From assembly GCA_963281155.1 (NCBI GenBank), contig CAUJLY010000006.1:9548001-9612000 (forward strand): DNA of 64,000 nucleotides. The letters run 5' to 3'. Made by a program: the position numbers and the translations under genes. Shown piece by piece: positions 11,361 to 24,192 of this stretch (positions are counted from its first letter, which is position 1; every line of letters begins with the position of its first letter). The notes beneath the pieces were generated by a model that worked only from the letters and a program-made list of their open reading frames with translations, did no database searches and was not told the origin of the DNA. Origin of the DNA: Rhabditophanes sp. KR3021 (Eukaryota > Nematoda > Chromadorea > Rhabditida > Alloionematidae).

Positions 11361-12129
11361 TTGTTAATTTTTAATAATAATATATGTCCAAGAGTTGGAG
11401 TCTTTTTTAATTTGGTAAAATAAATCAATTGTCAAGTATCGCTTACTTCTTCAGTTGCCATGGAAACCTTCAGTACAAATTATCAACAAAACTCACTTTT
11501 ATTCCAGTGTAGTATGAACGTTCTCTTGACAAGGTCATTATTACATTATGTAAAAGTGTTTATTTAGTTGTTAATCAAATTTGAAATCAAGAAATTGAAA
11601 GGTCGACGATGTAGTTGTATGTAAAATTTTTGTACATTATTTGTAAGAGTTATGCTCACCAAATTTAAAGTTTAAAAACAAACGCTGCGTTATGTTAGTA
11701 AATAAGTAAGTAAGTGTATACTCTACTTTAATTATAAATAATGTGAAAAGAGTTTACAAAATATATTTGAACAGACTTTTATCAGGTTCAACTGTATAGA
11801 TCTAACTATTCAAATGTGCAAATGTGATAGTGGCGTACTAACAGAAGATTATTGACTAAATCTCTGTGACGACCAAATTGATCTCTAGTAATTTCATATT
11901 ACCAAAAGTTATTCCAAAATTTATTGACATAAATATATAAAATTATTATCCATATTACTTTTTTACAAATAACCATAAAATTTAATTAAATATGTTGTCT
12001 TTGGTTATGTATTTAGTAATAATGACGCAATATAGTGGTTTGTTAATTGTTCAAATTATGAATGCAATTGTTCGTGCCGATCTTTCTGAAAAATTTGGGC
12101 AGGATATCAATGAACTTATGCAATAATTT
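11361..12129. other. Intergenic, nothing recognised
   Basis: 770 bases of AT-rich DNA between the membrane protein start and the cytochrome b5 stop; it should include the membrane-protein promoter. No features supported. Confidence 0.45.
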
Positions 12130-12479
12130 TCAGTGGCGTCCTTTGACGGTTCCAATACATCTTTCCTTCAATACACTCTGTACTCCTGACCAAGTCATAT
12201 TGTGAACGGCAACTTGTGGAAGGATTGAAGAAACATCCTTTAATATTTAATAAATATAATAATATATATCAATACATTTTAATAAACTTACTTTGCCACC
12301 ATGTTTCATAATTACTTTTCCGCCAGGATGACCATCCAGAAAAGTTGTCATATCATAAACCTTTAAAACATAAATGAAATAGTCTAAAACACCATAATTC
12401 ATACCTTAGCATTAAAAATAACCCAGAAGCATTCAGTACTATTTTTTTGAGCGACTTCTTGAGTCGTGTATTCATTCAT
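12130..12479 (-). CDS. Cytochrome b5 haem-binding domain protein, stand-alone
   Basis: Electron carrier with a b-type haem. Three exons, 12479-12405, 12360-12292 and 12237-12130, all ending at codon borders, encode 83 residues. MNEYTTQEVAQKN and CFWVIFNAKVYDMTTFL match the family's start; the first haem ligand is in DGHPGGKVIM (the HPGG signature) and the second His is in QVAVHNMTWS. The usual FLEEHPGG block, the 'V(I)YD(V/M)T' strand and the short C-terminal strand IGTVKG are all present. There is no C-terminal hydrophobic anchor: the chain stops at KGRH. It is therefore probably soluble, unlike microsomal b5, unless an alternative last exon exists. ATG at 12479 is in frame; the overlapping ATG at 12475 is not. 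Confidence 0.88.
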
Positions 12480-15207
<2,728 letters not shown>

Positions 15208-15446
15208 TTGGGCAGTAGTTTACTTGATATTAAATGAATTAACTATAACCACTGGTTAATCGGCTTTTTGTAACATCTCTTTTAAAATGTAATATACTTT
15301 TTGGTGTCATTCGAATCCTTTCGATGGCTTCGGCATTATTCATTATTATAATATGTACACTCTTTTTAATATTTTTTCAATCCAATAAAGTCGTTCATAA
15401 AGAAACTTGGAAATGTTTCGTCATTAAAAAGTAATCAAAGTTAACG
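15208..15446. other. lgg-1 3' UTR and spacer
   Basis: Probable 3' UTR of lgg-1 with AATAAA near 15383, followed by about 60 bases leading into the decayed lgg-1 copy. Confidence 0.6.
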
Positions 15447-15587
15447 CATCCGAACATGATCCGCATAATCTTTGAACAAGTAGGAATCTCTAAATGACCG
15501 GAGTTAGATAAAAAAGAGTACTTTGTTCCATACAATCTCACTCTAAGATAATTATCTTTTCTAATCAAAAAATGAATTGAAATCAGA
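15447..15587 (+). pseudogene. Decayed partial copy of lgg-1/GABARAP
   Basis: About 240 bases downstream of lgg-1, one frame reads HPNMIRIIFEQVGISK, stop, PELDKKEYFVPYNLTLR, stop, LSFLIKK, stop, IEIR. This aligns without gaps to residues about 49-95 of the intact protein ([40 protein letters not shown]). The nucleotide match is also visible, for example TTAGATAAAAAAGAGTAC against TTAGACAAAAAGAAGTAC. There are three in-frame stops (TGA, TAA, TGA) and no start, so the copy is dead. Both ends of the gene are missing. Its 3' part lies under the terminal codons of the minus-strand LRR gene. Most likely a tandem duplication followed by decay. Confidence 0.85.
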
Positions 15588-16670
15588 TTGCAACATTTGT
15601 CCTCGACGAGTAAGACAATTAATTTTGAGCATCGTTAGCCATGAGGGATATATAAATTCTTTAAACGTAACACAATCAATTGACAGTATTTCCAGTTCTG
15701 TAAGCACATCAAAAAAGTTTTTGTCATAAGATTCGTAAAAGTCTAAATCTCCTAGTTCCAATTTTTTTAATTTAAAATAAGCAGTTGCTAATTTTCTGCC
15801 CATATCATTCACCTTGAAATTGCAATGTTTGAGTACCAATGATGTTAAAGATGGAGAAAATAGGCGAACTACTGTTTTAAATAGACGAACATCTTTTTCA
15901 GTGAAAATAAAATGAGATAGTGAAGTGAGAGCAAGATGCGTCAAATTACAACTTTCAAAATGCTTTGAACCATAAGAATTGTTGAATCTTTTTGTAAGAC
16001 AATCTTTCGATAATGGTCCTTCCATTTCCATGTAATCACGAAAATTGTCAACAAAATCAGAGTAAAATTCTATGTGGATGTCTAAATGAAATTAACATTT
16101 AGATTTTTAAATTCGAGTCTTTCATCAGGTAAGGAGTAATAATGAAAATTAAGAAATAGTTTGTTGTTTTTAAATTTCTCTCTATACATTTTGATAATTT
16201 CCATTAAAATTGGTTTGAAACTGTTAAAATCACTTCTAACATATATGCTTTGGGTCTAAGGAGAGTGTTCGATGAGTTTTTGATAACTTTTAGATTTTCT
16301 TTGTAATCAATTTTATCATAACTATAATCGTAGTCCTCAGCGAATGTTATTCTTTTAAATTAGGAAAATTAGTTCTTATTTTTTCTTCATTCATTTTATT
16401 CGAAAATAAATGTGCTTCTGCATTCAATCCGTTATATAGAAGGTGTATTTTTGTATGTTTATTCGGATCTATAGTGTGTAGTAATATTAAACATATATAT
16501 TGTCCGAGGTCGTGTTTAGTTCCCATAAGTCCTCGATGGTTATCATACTCATAGAGTTTCATTTTTTCTAAGTTGATGTTAAACTTATTCAAGTTGGTTA
16601 ATTTCATAAATAATGTATTGAATATATTGGCAAGAATTGTATAAACGTCAATAGAAATCTCATCACTCAT
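15561..16670 (-). pseudogene. Leucine-rich-repeat (F-box-associated type) gene in broken frames
   Basis: ATG at 16670 (MSDEISIDVYTILANIFNTL); the text continues to 15561 but only by changing frame three times. One extra base is needed at each of the sense-strand runs AAAA (plus coordinates 16353-16356), CCC (16252-16254) and TTT (16084-16086). Joined, the chain is about 370 residues. The C-terminal third has irregular LRR spacing: LTSLVLKHCNF, LKKLELGDLDF, LEILSIDCVTF, LTMLKINCL, as in the large lineage-specific F-box/LRR-like families of nematodes. No F-box is evident at the N terminus. The last codons and the stop lie over the antisense of the lgg-1 remnant. It could be a young pseudogene, or a gene hit by three homopolymer consensus errors. 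Confidence 0.5.
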
Positions 16671-16798
16671 AATATCAATTAAAAGCGAAAAGATGTGTGA
16701 TTGAGTGAATAAGAGTTTTAAGGTGATTTACATTTCCATGTCTCAATAAAGCCTAAAATCATAACTTGTAAATTTTAATTTAATTTATTGACCAGATT

Positions 16799-17366
16799 TT
16801 CCGTTTTGAGTGTTTCTAATCTTGCTGCTTCTTCTTATTACCTTTCCCAAAAGTTTTGTCTTTTGTTCCAGCAAATACGACATCCAGCTTCTTCCTTAGC
16901 TTTTCCGTGGGGACGTATTTTTTTCCTCTGGATATTAATTCCGGAACCCGTGATTGTGCAGGATACTTTGCCAGACTTTATTTTCAGCTCTTTCCAGTCA
17001 TTGCCCACGGCTTTGGAACTTTTGTTGCAGATTCTTTGCCCAGATATTCATAGGTATCTACTTGCGAGAGTTGGATTCCATTAAGGGAAGTCCGAGAATA
17101 TTGGACTGTACCAAATAGCTGCATTTGCTCAGGTTAAGTTGTGGGTTGACTTTTCCCGAGATAGCAGTGAATCTATCTAGCAACTCTTGGAGGTTGGAGG
17201 GTCTGTCCAACATGAGAATCATATCGTCAGCATACGCTGGATAGTCCAGGAATATTTCGCCTCTCCCTGTTTTAATTGGAAAACCTAGTCGATTAGTGTC
17301 TAAGTGGTCCATTACATATTGAATCAAAGGTGAAGAGTGTGGGACTAAGGCAAGTTGTAAATATTT
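16799..17366 (-). mobile_element. Non-LTR retrotransposon reverse-transcriptase fossil
   Basis: On the minus strand the frames give, in order, CLSPTLFTF, then IQYVMDHLDTNRLGFPIK, then YPAYADDMILMLDRPSNLQE, then LNGIQLSQVDTYEYLGK. YADD is the reverse-transcriptase catalytic box (motif C), 'PLSPTLF' precedes it as in motif B, and YEYLG follows it as in the thumb of LINE-type enzymes. At least two frame shifts separate the pieces, and no endonuclease or start is present, so it is an old truncated insertion. After YEYLGK a different frame runs SRVPELISRGKKYVPTEKL to a KKKQQD tail and stop at about 16799, which I cannot assign. The clade (RTE, CR1 or other) is not decidable by eye. Confidence 0.75.
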
Positions 17367-18544
17367 TGTAACAGCAAAAAGTCACCCAAGTTGACACATC
17401 TTGACGCACCTTTTCGCATCTTGTTATCAATAATTTGTTTAACTACAACACAAACAAAGATGATAATCTGAAATTTCAATCTTTTTGGATCATATCAGTT
17501 GTTATTAGTCTTTAGACAGCCAATATTACATGTATCAAGTCTTCTATACAATAATTAATCATTCCCCAAGATCAAAATAATACATGGTATGAACTCGCAC
17601 TGCCAATTTCCGTTAATCACTTGTTCTTCTAACCTCATAATAGGAACGAAAACCTGCAGAGAATTGTATCGTTTCATTTGCTAAGGTTCTTTTGTTCATT
17701 TTATTCTCATATATAATTTAAGTATTCTTTTTTGATGAATCACGTTAAATTTACTTAATTCATATTTTATATTGTTATAAGGCTAGAATACATATTTCTG
17801 AAGGTCAAAATACTTACTAACAGCAATTAATTTTACAACACAGATTAGTTAAGAAATGTTTTTGGGAAACATCTTTGTATTTTGTTTAAAATAAACTTAA
17901 ATTACTTTGATTTCAAAGTGATCTACTCTACCAAAATAGTCTATACTTATTCATAACATACCCGTTGATCTTATTAAATAACTGTTTACAAATCGTTAAA
18001 ATATTTAGAACCATTCCATATATTCTTTATTGTATTGAAATTTCCACCAACTTTTCTTAACTACCACACATTTGAGAAAGCGTTCATTTCATATACTTCT
18101 CCTGCACATAATAAAACATAAAGTCATCCATGCGCAGTAGAAAGTGGCCGCTCACTTTATATCATAGAAGACACAGGCACCACTGGTAGGGAGATCGCAT
18201 ATACTGTCCGGTTTTTGTGATTTTATCCTATATACTAAAAGAAGATGGTGACAGTCTTCGGTGGCGCGACGACCATATCAACTGGATATTTATTTTATTT
18301 TGACGGTGCATCCATTTGAGTGGTGGTATTTAGTGGAAAAGTCCATGTTTTGGTTTTTGTTACTAGATCTCATTTTGACTGTGTTAATTGCTTTTAGGGG
18401 TTGACCACTCCAGTTTTTGTTTATCTCTTTTTTCTTTGATCATCACACATCTGTATATGTTGAGTGGTTCTTTTTTGAAGGAGAATGTGTGTCTTTATTT
18501 TCACCTTATTGAAATTAATTTAACTATATTGTGTTTGTTTAGCG
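17367..18544. other. Intergenic, 1.2 kb
   Basis: AT-rich, but 18130-18300 is noticeably richer in G and C (GGTGGCGCGACGACC region) than its surroundings and directly precedes the BPI-like gene; it may be a promoter or 5' exon. The long T-rich tract before 18541 ends in TTTAG just upstream of the ATG at 18545, a likely acceptor. Confidence 0.45.
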
Positions 18545-20101
18545 ATGCGTCAGATTAATTTATATTTATTAATATTGAATGCTGTCCTTGTACTGACCTC
18601 CGACTTTGGAGTAAATATTGGAGCTCCTGCGGCAACTAAATTGGTCTCGCCGGGTCTTAGGAAACTGATAGAAAAACCTAAGCTTATTCAATTTGAGTTG
18701 ATGTCTCACGAAAGTGTTTTTTACCCTAATATCGGAGCTATCGATGCGGACATTCAATTAGATTATTCAAATTTCACTTTCAAATTCGAAAAACAACGTG
18801 TATGGGTAATTATTGATAACGTCAGCATTGACAGCAATGTCGTCACAAATATATTCCCATTGCCACTTATAATTGGCAAAAATTCGATGAGAATACAAGC
18901 AAAGGTAAGTCATTACTATAATTAAAAATAATTTCCTTTGCAAATTTAGATTCCTCAAGCAGAATTGTCATTTGCCTTAGATGATTATAGTTTGAAAATA
19001 GATTCATGTAGAATGACAAAAGCCGACATAGATTTCCATGTAGAAAAATCATTTATTACAAATGCCATTTTGTCACTTGCTTCAATGTCACCAAATCAAC
19101 TAGCTGAAATGGCCTTATGCAAGGCTATGAGTAATATGATTCATAAAATGGATAAATATCTTTCCTTCGAAATTCCAATGTCTGATATTTTGCCTGATAC
19201 AGCCGTTGCTTATTTGAAAGACAAGAATACTGTGCTTACATTTAAAGTACAGAATGTTGAAGCTTCCAATAATATTTTAGCTTTCATCGCAAAAGCCGAA
19301 TTAGTTTCATCTGGACCACACACCATTCATAATTCACCTTCTCCTGCCAAGAATAGACTGGCAACGATTGAGGCAAGGTTAGAAGATAGTGACAGAATTA
19401 CATTGTGGTCCGAAGATCAATTTCTGAATGATTTGATGGACAGTGTAAATTGGAACTTTAAATGGTTAGAAAAAGAAATTCCTTTCAATTCACCTTTGCT
19501 ACCTCCAAAATCAAGAGAACATATGACTTTGCTTTGTGATGATTGCTATTATTTAGTTCAAGTAACAGCCAATGGATCTCCAAAGATATTCGCCAAGAAC
19601 GGTACCATTACAGGAGAAAAAGCAGAAATCGTAACAGTCACAACTGTCAACCCAACCAAGAAAAAAGAAATTAAGTTCCTGTCATTCAATGTATCACTTG
19701 CTGTTGAAATAAATCCAACATTTGAAAACGGCGTAGGAAGGACACAAGTTAATCTATTAGATACTGAAATTAACCTCGGTGAAGGCGTTGTTTCATTGCC
19801 TCCAGAAATTAAGCCACACGTCCAAAACATGACAAGAAATCTAATTTTAGATATAATCTTTCCTAGTCTGAAAGGAAAATTAGAAACCTTGTTATATTCG
19901 GAAGGAATAAAAGTCCCAACAAATTGTGGCATTGACCCAAACAACATTCATGTATTATTCGAAGATGGTTTAATAGGTATCAGCAGTAGTGTCAAATTAG
20001 ATGAATTGGATCTACCTGTCTGTATGAAAAATACACTTGAATCAATGCCCAAAGCTGACAAAATTATGGAACTTACCAAAAGTATGAATTTTGTCAAGTA
20101 A
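18545..20101 (+). CDS. Secreted BPI/LBP-family lipid-binding protein
   Basis: Exons 18545-18904 and 18950-20101, joined by a 45-base intron, encode 503 residues, the usual size for a two-barrel BPI/LBP/PLTP protein. The N terminus is a signal peptide (INLYLLILNAVLVLTSDFG). The first half resembles a BPI1 barrel (SPGLRKLIEKPKL, hydrophobic/polar alternation afterwards). The second half contains LLCDDCYYLVQ, LSFNVSLAVEINP, LNL-type strands, then IFPSLKGKLETLL, a Cys-Gly-Ile-Asp-Pro segment, and LFEDGLIGISSSVKL, matching the BPI2 pattern that ends with a short amphipathic strand. Expected role: binding lipid or lipopolysaccharide in extracellular or gut fluid. It converges on GABA transaminase with 200 bases between stops. 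A polyadenylation signal lies near 20240. Confidence 0.7.
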
Positions 20102-20303
20102 ACTGTACATTTATTAAAAAACATATGCATTTAGCAAAGTGTATAAAAAGACTAAATTGTTAAGCTGGGTTCAGGTATCATTTTGTTACACTATCATATC
20201 ATACGTGCATTTTATGTTAATTTGTATTTTTGAAAATTAATAATAAAGAGAAAGTGATTTAAAGAAATAGATTTATTTTTAAATTTTAATTGATAACAAA
20301 TGC

Positions 20304-21764
20304 TTAGAGCTTCTTGAATGACTCATTTAAGATTTCCAAGGTGATGTCAGCATGTTTCTTTTCGTAAACCAAAGCTGGTCTGAATCTGATTGAGGCATCT
20401 CCGCAACCTCCTACGTGCAGGCCAAGATTACAGGCGTGGTTGACGAGAGAGTCACGAGTGGCAGTGTCTTCAAGATCAAAGGCAAGGTATGTTCCGACTC
20501 CACGGACATTCTTCATTTTTTTGGAGTAAGTTGATTGAAGTTGGGTAAGTCCTTTCTTTAAGTGATCTCCGACTAGTTGAGCTTGTTTGACGAGGCCTTG
20601 TTCGTCAACAACCTTGATAACCTTTTCAAGAACCAAAATTTTGGTGGGATCTCCCATCCATGTGTTGTAAATTCTGTAACCCTCATTAATTTTCATTTCT
20701 GGACTGTAATAATATCCTCCGCAGATCATTTTCTTTGAGAAGACAACGATATCTGGTGGGGATTGAAGACCCCAAGCTTCGTGAGCCCAGAATGTTCCAG
20801 TTGGACCTCCTCCGGTTTGGACTTCATCGACAATGAAGACAGCTCCGTGACTTTTGATTATAGCTTGAAGAGCTTTGAAAAATTCAGGTGATGCATGATG
20901 ATCTCCCCCTTCGGATTGAATGGGTTCAATGATAACAGCGGCGATATCATTTGCCTTGGCTTTTCTTTCTTTAAAGTGTTTTTCAACCTCAGCTAAGGCA
21001 ACTTCGTCTTGCTTTTTGTTGTAATCGACATTCTCACCCAATGGATATCTATAACGAGGGAATGGCGCAATTGGCCAGTCCATAGCTGGAATATCAACTT
21101 TGTGGATAGCCTTTGAGCGAGTGCAAGAAAGCATGGCTAATGAACGACCATGGAAGGAACCATTAAAGGCAAGGACAGACCAATTTGGGGTTCCCGGCAA
21201 TTCTTGTTTCATACATGAGGTCAAGTCCTCAGCAGTTGGTGGGTTGCCATTTCTCTTTTGCTTACTATAATAGATAAAAGCAGTCTTAAGAGCATTTTCA
21301 TTTGCAGAAGTTCCACAAAGCATAGTTTGTACTTCGTGATTTGGGTGTGGTGTTACTTTATGCAATGAGTTCCTAAGCATAGCCGAGTAGTCGGTTCTGG
21401 GAAAAGAACCAAGAGCTGGTCTTGAAACAAGTGATGTAATGAGACGTGGATCTTCAGCAAGTTTAATCAACTCAGGATGATTATAACCTAATGGGAGAGA
21501 GGAAATCTGCATGTAAACGTCAAGAAGTTTGTTGCCATCCGCATCTACGCAGTAATTTCCGAAACTTCTTTCGTAATCGAAAAAGGCACGAACAGATGGG
21601 TTTTGGTGCAATTTGTTCATGTTGGCCTTTAGGACTCCTGATTGTGGTCCTGGAAAGCTGGTTTTCATTTGGGGACGTGGTGGTTCGGTAGTGGCAACTG
21701 CCGAAGAAGCGAAACGGCATGAAACATTGCGAATGCCAGATGAAGTTAAATTGATCAATCTCAT
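20304..21764 (-). CDS. gta-1: 4-aminobutyrate (GABA) aminotransferase, mitochondrial
   Basis: PLP enzyme converting GABA and 2-oxoglutarate to succinic semialdehyde and glutamate in the mitochondrial matrix. A single uninterrupted exon of 486 residues. The first 30 residues are basic and Ser-rich with no acids (MRLINLTSSGIRNVSCRFAS), a mitochondrial presequence. Conserved landmarks are SSLPLGYNHPEL, CGTSANENALKTAF (phosphate-side Gly-Thr-Ser), FHGRSLAMLSCTRSK, IIEPIQSEGGDHHAS, FIVDEVQTGGGPTGTFWAHE (the Asp that pairs with the PLP ring nitrogen) and VVFSKKMICGGYYYS (Schiff-base Lys in FSKKM), then NTWMGDPTK. Length and order are normal for animal GABA-T. Codon use is strongly biased. TTCATTATAG lies 9 bases before the ATG, a likely trans-splice acceptor. 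Intron loss in a gene of this size is unusual for the window. Confidence 0.96.
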   Translation of the reverse strand: MRLINLTSSGIRNVSCRFASSAVATTEPPRPQMKTSFPGPQSGVLKANMNKLHQNPSVRAFFDYERSFGNYCVDADGNKLLDVYMQISSLPLGYNHPELIKLAEDPRLITSLVSRPALGSFPRTDYSAMLRNSLHKVTPHPNHEVQTMLCGTSANENALKTAFIYYSKQKRNGNPPTAEDLTSCMKQELPGTPNWSVLAFNGSFHGRSLAMLSCTRSKAIHKVDIPAMDWPIAPFPRYRYPLGENVDYNKKQDEVALAEVEKHFKERKAKANDIAAVIIEPIQSEGGDHHASPEFFKALQAIIKSHGAVFIVDEVQTGGGPTGTFWAHEAWGLQSPPDIVVFSKKMICGGYYYSPEMKINEGYRIYNTWMGDPTKILVLEKVIKVVDEQGLVKQAQLVGDHLKKGLTQLQSTYSKKMKNVRGVGTYLAFDLEDTATRDSLVNHACNLGLHVGGCGDASIRFRPALVYEKKHADITLEILNESFKKL

Positions 21765-22724
21765 TGTCTTAATCTATAATGAAAAAGGTACATTAAATGT
21801 TTAATTAAATTATAGGACGAGGCCTACAACATCACCAACAATAAGAGAAAAATAAAATGGCATCTTACGACTAGAGAAGGTTAATTTAAGAGTCAGTTTT
21901 GAGGCAAGTCTTAAAATATGACAACTAAAATAGATAGCTTCTCACACCACACGTTTTATAAAAAAGACACATTAAAAGAGATGAAAATTTTAGGCAAATA
22001 GTTGGAATGGCCAAAGACAATTGCCAGCACTTTTCATTACACAAAATAATATTAAAAAAGCAGGACAGAAATTGTAATAGAAGGATGCATTGTTGAACAA
22101 ATGAACCAAGCTAAAATGTTCTAGAAGAAACAATTTGTTCACGACTAAATTATATATCACTAGTATACGCTCAAACCAGCATATTATTGACGGAATGATC
22201 GTTTTTTGGGAATGTACCAGTAAAACAACGACAATAAAAACATACACATAGATAAGCTTATAAAGACTACGTTTTGCAATTGAACAAAGTGGAATAAACA
22301 AAAAGGCATTGTATGAAGAATAAGATAAGAAATTGCATATGTTCTAAGACACCATCTCTAATCACTTCCCATCCTACCCCATGATTTTTTAAACAACAAG
22401 TGTATAGATGTGTATGACTGATGCAAAGTATCAATTTAAGCCATAAAAAAGAGTTGACAAAAGTCTCAGTACGTAAGATCGAAAAGTATTACGTACATAT
22501 TTTATCGAAAGCAAATTGTCTTTCTATTAGATATTACTTTTGATTGACCTTTCTCTAATCTTTAAACAGTCTTACCAATATAGCTTTTATTTTTAAAAAC
22601 GAAATTAGTGACACGTTTACCAAGTGCTGGAAATTTGTTTGTTGATCAGTGAGAATGTTTGAAAGGTAATATTTTTTAGTTTAAGTAGTTTATTAAAATA
22701 TAAATTATTATTTGGTTGCTTTTA
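21765..22724. other. Intergenic, nothing recognised
   Basis: 960 bases holding the GABA-transaminase promoter and the 3' side of the next gene. Only one doubtful open frame (21990-22301, minus), of hydrophobic low-complexity type; no sites supported. Confidence 0.45.
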
Positions 22725-23222
22725 TTAATTAAATCTTTTCCCAACTGGCAATGCATTATTTGTTGGAATGTCAAATTCGTCTTCAATTCCATCGCGGAAG
22801 TGGAAAGTCTTCATTGGGAATGGATTTTGAGGAAAAGCATTGTGAATGACAACAGTTACATTTTTATAAGATGGACATTCTTCCTTGATTACATCAATAC
22901 AGCAAAAGTAGTCAACCTGGTTGTGCCAACAACAAACAGACGATGGATCAGTCTAAATAAGGATGTAAATATGTAATGAAACAATAAAATTACTCTGTCG
23001 TCAAGTGCATTCAAGCAAAGATTAGATTGATGTGGTAAACATTTTCTTGGTTCTCCATCTGGTCTCAACATTGGCCTTGAACCACCTGGACATGGTGGTA
23101 TTTGGTGCCATTCTTCAACAGGCTTAGCACAAATTAAATCTTAAAAGGGAAATTCGGATATGAAAGTTATAATCGAAAATAGACTTACACAAAGATACTA
23201 ATATTGCGAGAAAGACTTTCAT
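22725..23222 (-). CDS. Secreted cysteine-rich protein (lustrin-type Cys domain)
   Basis: Three exons, 23222-23189, 23139-22994 and 22952-22725, with 49- and 41-base introns, encode 135 residues. MKVFLAILVSLYLICA is a signal peptide with predicted cleavage before KPVEEW. The mature part has a Cys domain CPGGSRPMLRPDGEPRKC, then SNLCLNALDDRTDPSSVCCW and VDYFCCID, the C-x(n)-G.P..C-...-CC spacing of nematode lustrin-like cysteine-rich repeats, present once. The C-terminal 45 residues are acidic and lack cysteines apart from one, with an N-glycosylation site NVTV. The role is extracellular, unknown. The last intron donor follows the AGA codon. The assignment to the lustrin type is by spacing only. 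Confidence 0.7.
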
Positions 23223-23753
23223 CCTTGGAAATGAATAGTTAATGATAATACAAATTTTACCTTACTTAATTTTAAATATCTTGCCAGAAATGAGGTCACT
23301 AAACTAGATCACTGTTTTTGCACTTATTTTAAAATTCATCCATATAATTGTTATGCAATCAACACATCAAATTGATCATTCCCAAAAGGTAACAGAAGGG
23401 AAAGGATATTTGACTTATCTTTTCAAATATATACCTATACTTAAATAACCCACACATTCTTTTCTTCTAACAGTTACTAGTTGAAAGTGATGTGTTCCTT
23501 AAAGGACTTTCTATTAACAAATGTTGTCTTTTTTTAATATACATATGGTATGTGAAAGGAAATTTTCATCCATCACGTAATTTTTTTGAAGAATAAATTT
23601 AATCTTGATTTATTAATATCTCATTTATTAAAGCTAAACTATAATCTTTGCAAAAAGAGCATGTAAACAAGAAGTTTATAAAAGTTGTATATTAAATTAT
23701 TATGACAGTAATTCTTGTCCAGGAATTCGCATGTTGACCGATTGCTGGCATTC
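23223..23753. other. Intergenic, promoter of the secreted Cys-rich gene
   Basis: 530 bases with no coding frame; AT-rich, no recognised site. Confidence 0.45.
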
Positions 23754-24192
23754 TTAAGTTGGGTGTATTGTTGAAATCATGTCTGACCAACACTTTGGAC
23801 AATCCAAATAATTCTAAAAGAGCAAGTGTATGAAAGGAAACAGTGTGGTATGCATTAACTTACTTTCAAAAGGTAAAAGTGACATTCAAAGTGAAACAAA
23901 TGCTCACAATTGTAGCTTCTTCTAGAATCTTCTTGTGAAAGGATGACCTTGTGGCAATAATTACAAGTCATTGCTTTTGCCCTAGCTTCCGCTTGGCCCT
24001 TGCAAACGGGGCACATTTCATTAGACTACAAAGTTTTAATTAAATTACTTGATATGATATTTTGTGATTTTGAAGGGTTACCTTGAAACGAAGTCGGTTG
24101 CAGGCAATATGGATAAAATGTCCACACAATTCAAACAGGTGGAATTTGTTTTTGATAAAGGTACCGCAAACAGAGCAAACTTTATTGTCCAT
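23754..24192 (-). CDS. Protein with two RING-like zinc-binding domains
   Basis: Three exons, 24192-24082, 24025-23864 and 23813-23754, encode 110 residues that are almost entirely two zinc-binding modules. Module 1: CSVCGTFIKN, FELCGHFIHIACNRL, MCPVC. Module 2: CNYCHKVILSQ, YNCEHLFHFECHF, CPKCWSD. Each has the C-x2-C ... C-x-H-x2-H-x2-C ... C-x2-C order of RING-H2 fingers, which usually recruit an E2 enzyme for ubiquitin transfer. There is no membrane segment, and E3 activity is inferred only. TTCATTTTAG, 18 bases before this ATG, is either a trans-splice site or a normal acceptor. An exon-like piece at 24884-24822 (MFFLTWISSICTDG ... GDGE, donor GTAAAT) would splice to it in frame and extend the protein by 27 residues. 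Confidence 0.75.

Noticed and set aside
18130..18300. GC-richer patch upstream of the BPI-like gene as an exon
   Set aside because: All frames meet stops quickly and no GT-AG pair links it to the signal-peptide exon; kept only as a possible promoter region.
20304..23222. gta-1, the secreted Cys-rich gene and the following minus-strand genes as an operon
   Set aside because: Spacings of 500-2,000 bases are far above the roughly 100 bases typical of nematode operons, and the functions are unrelated.
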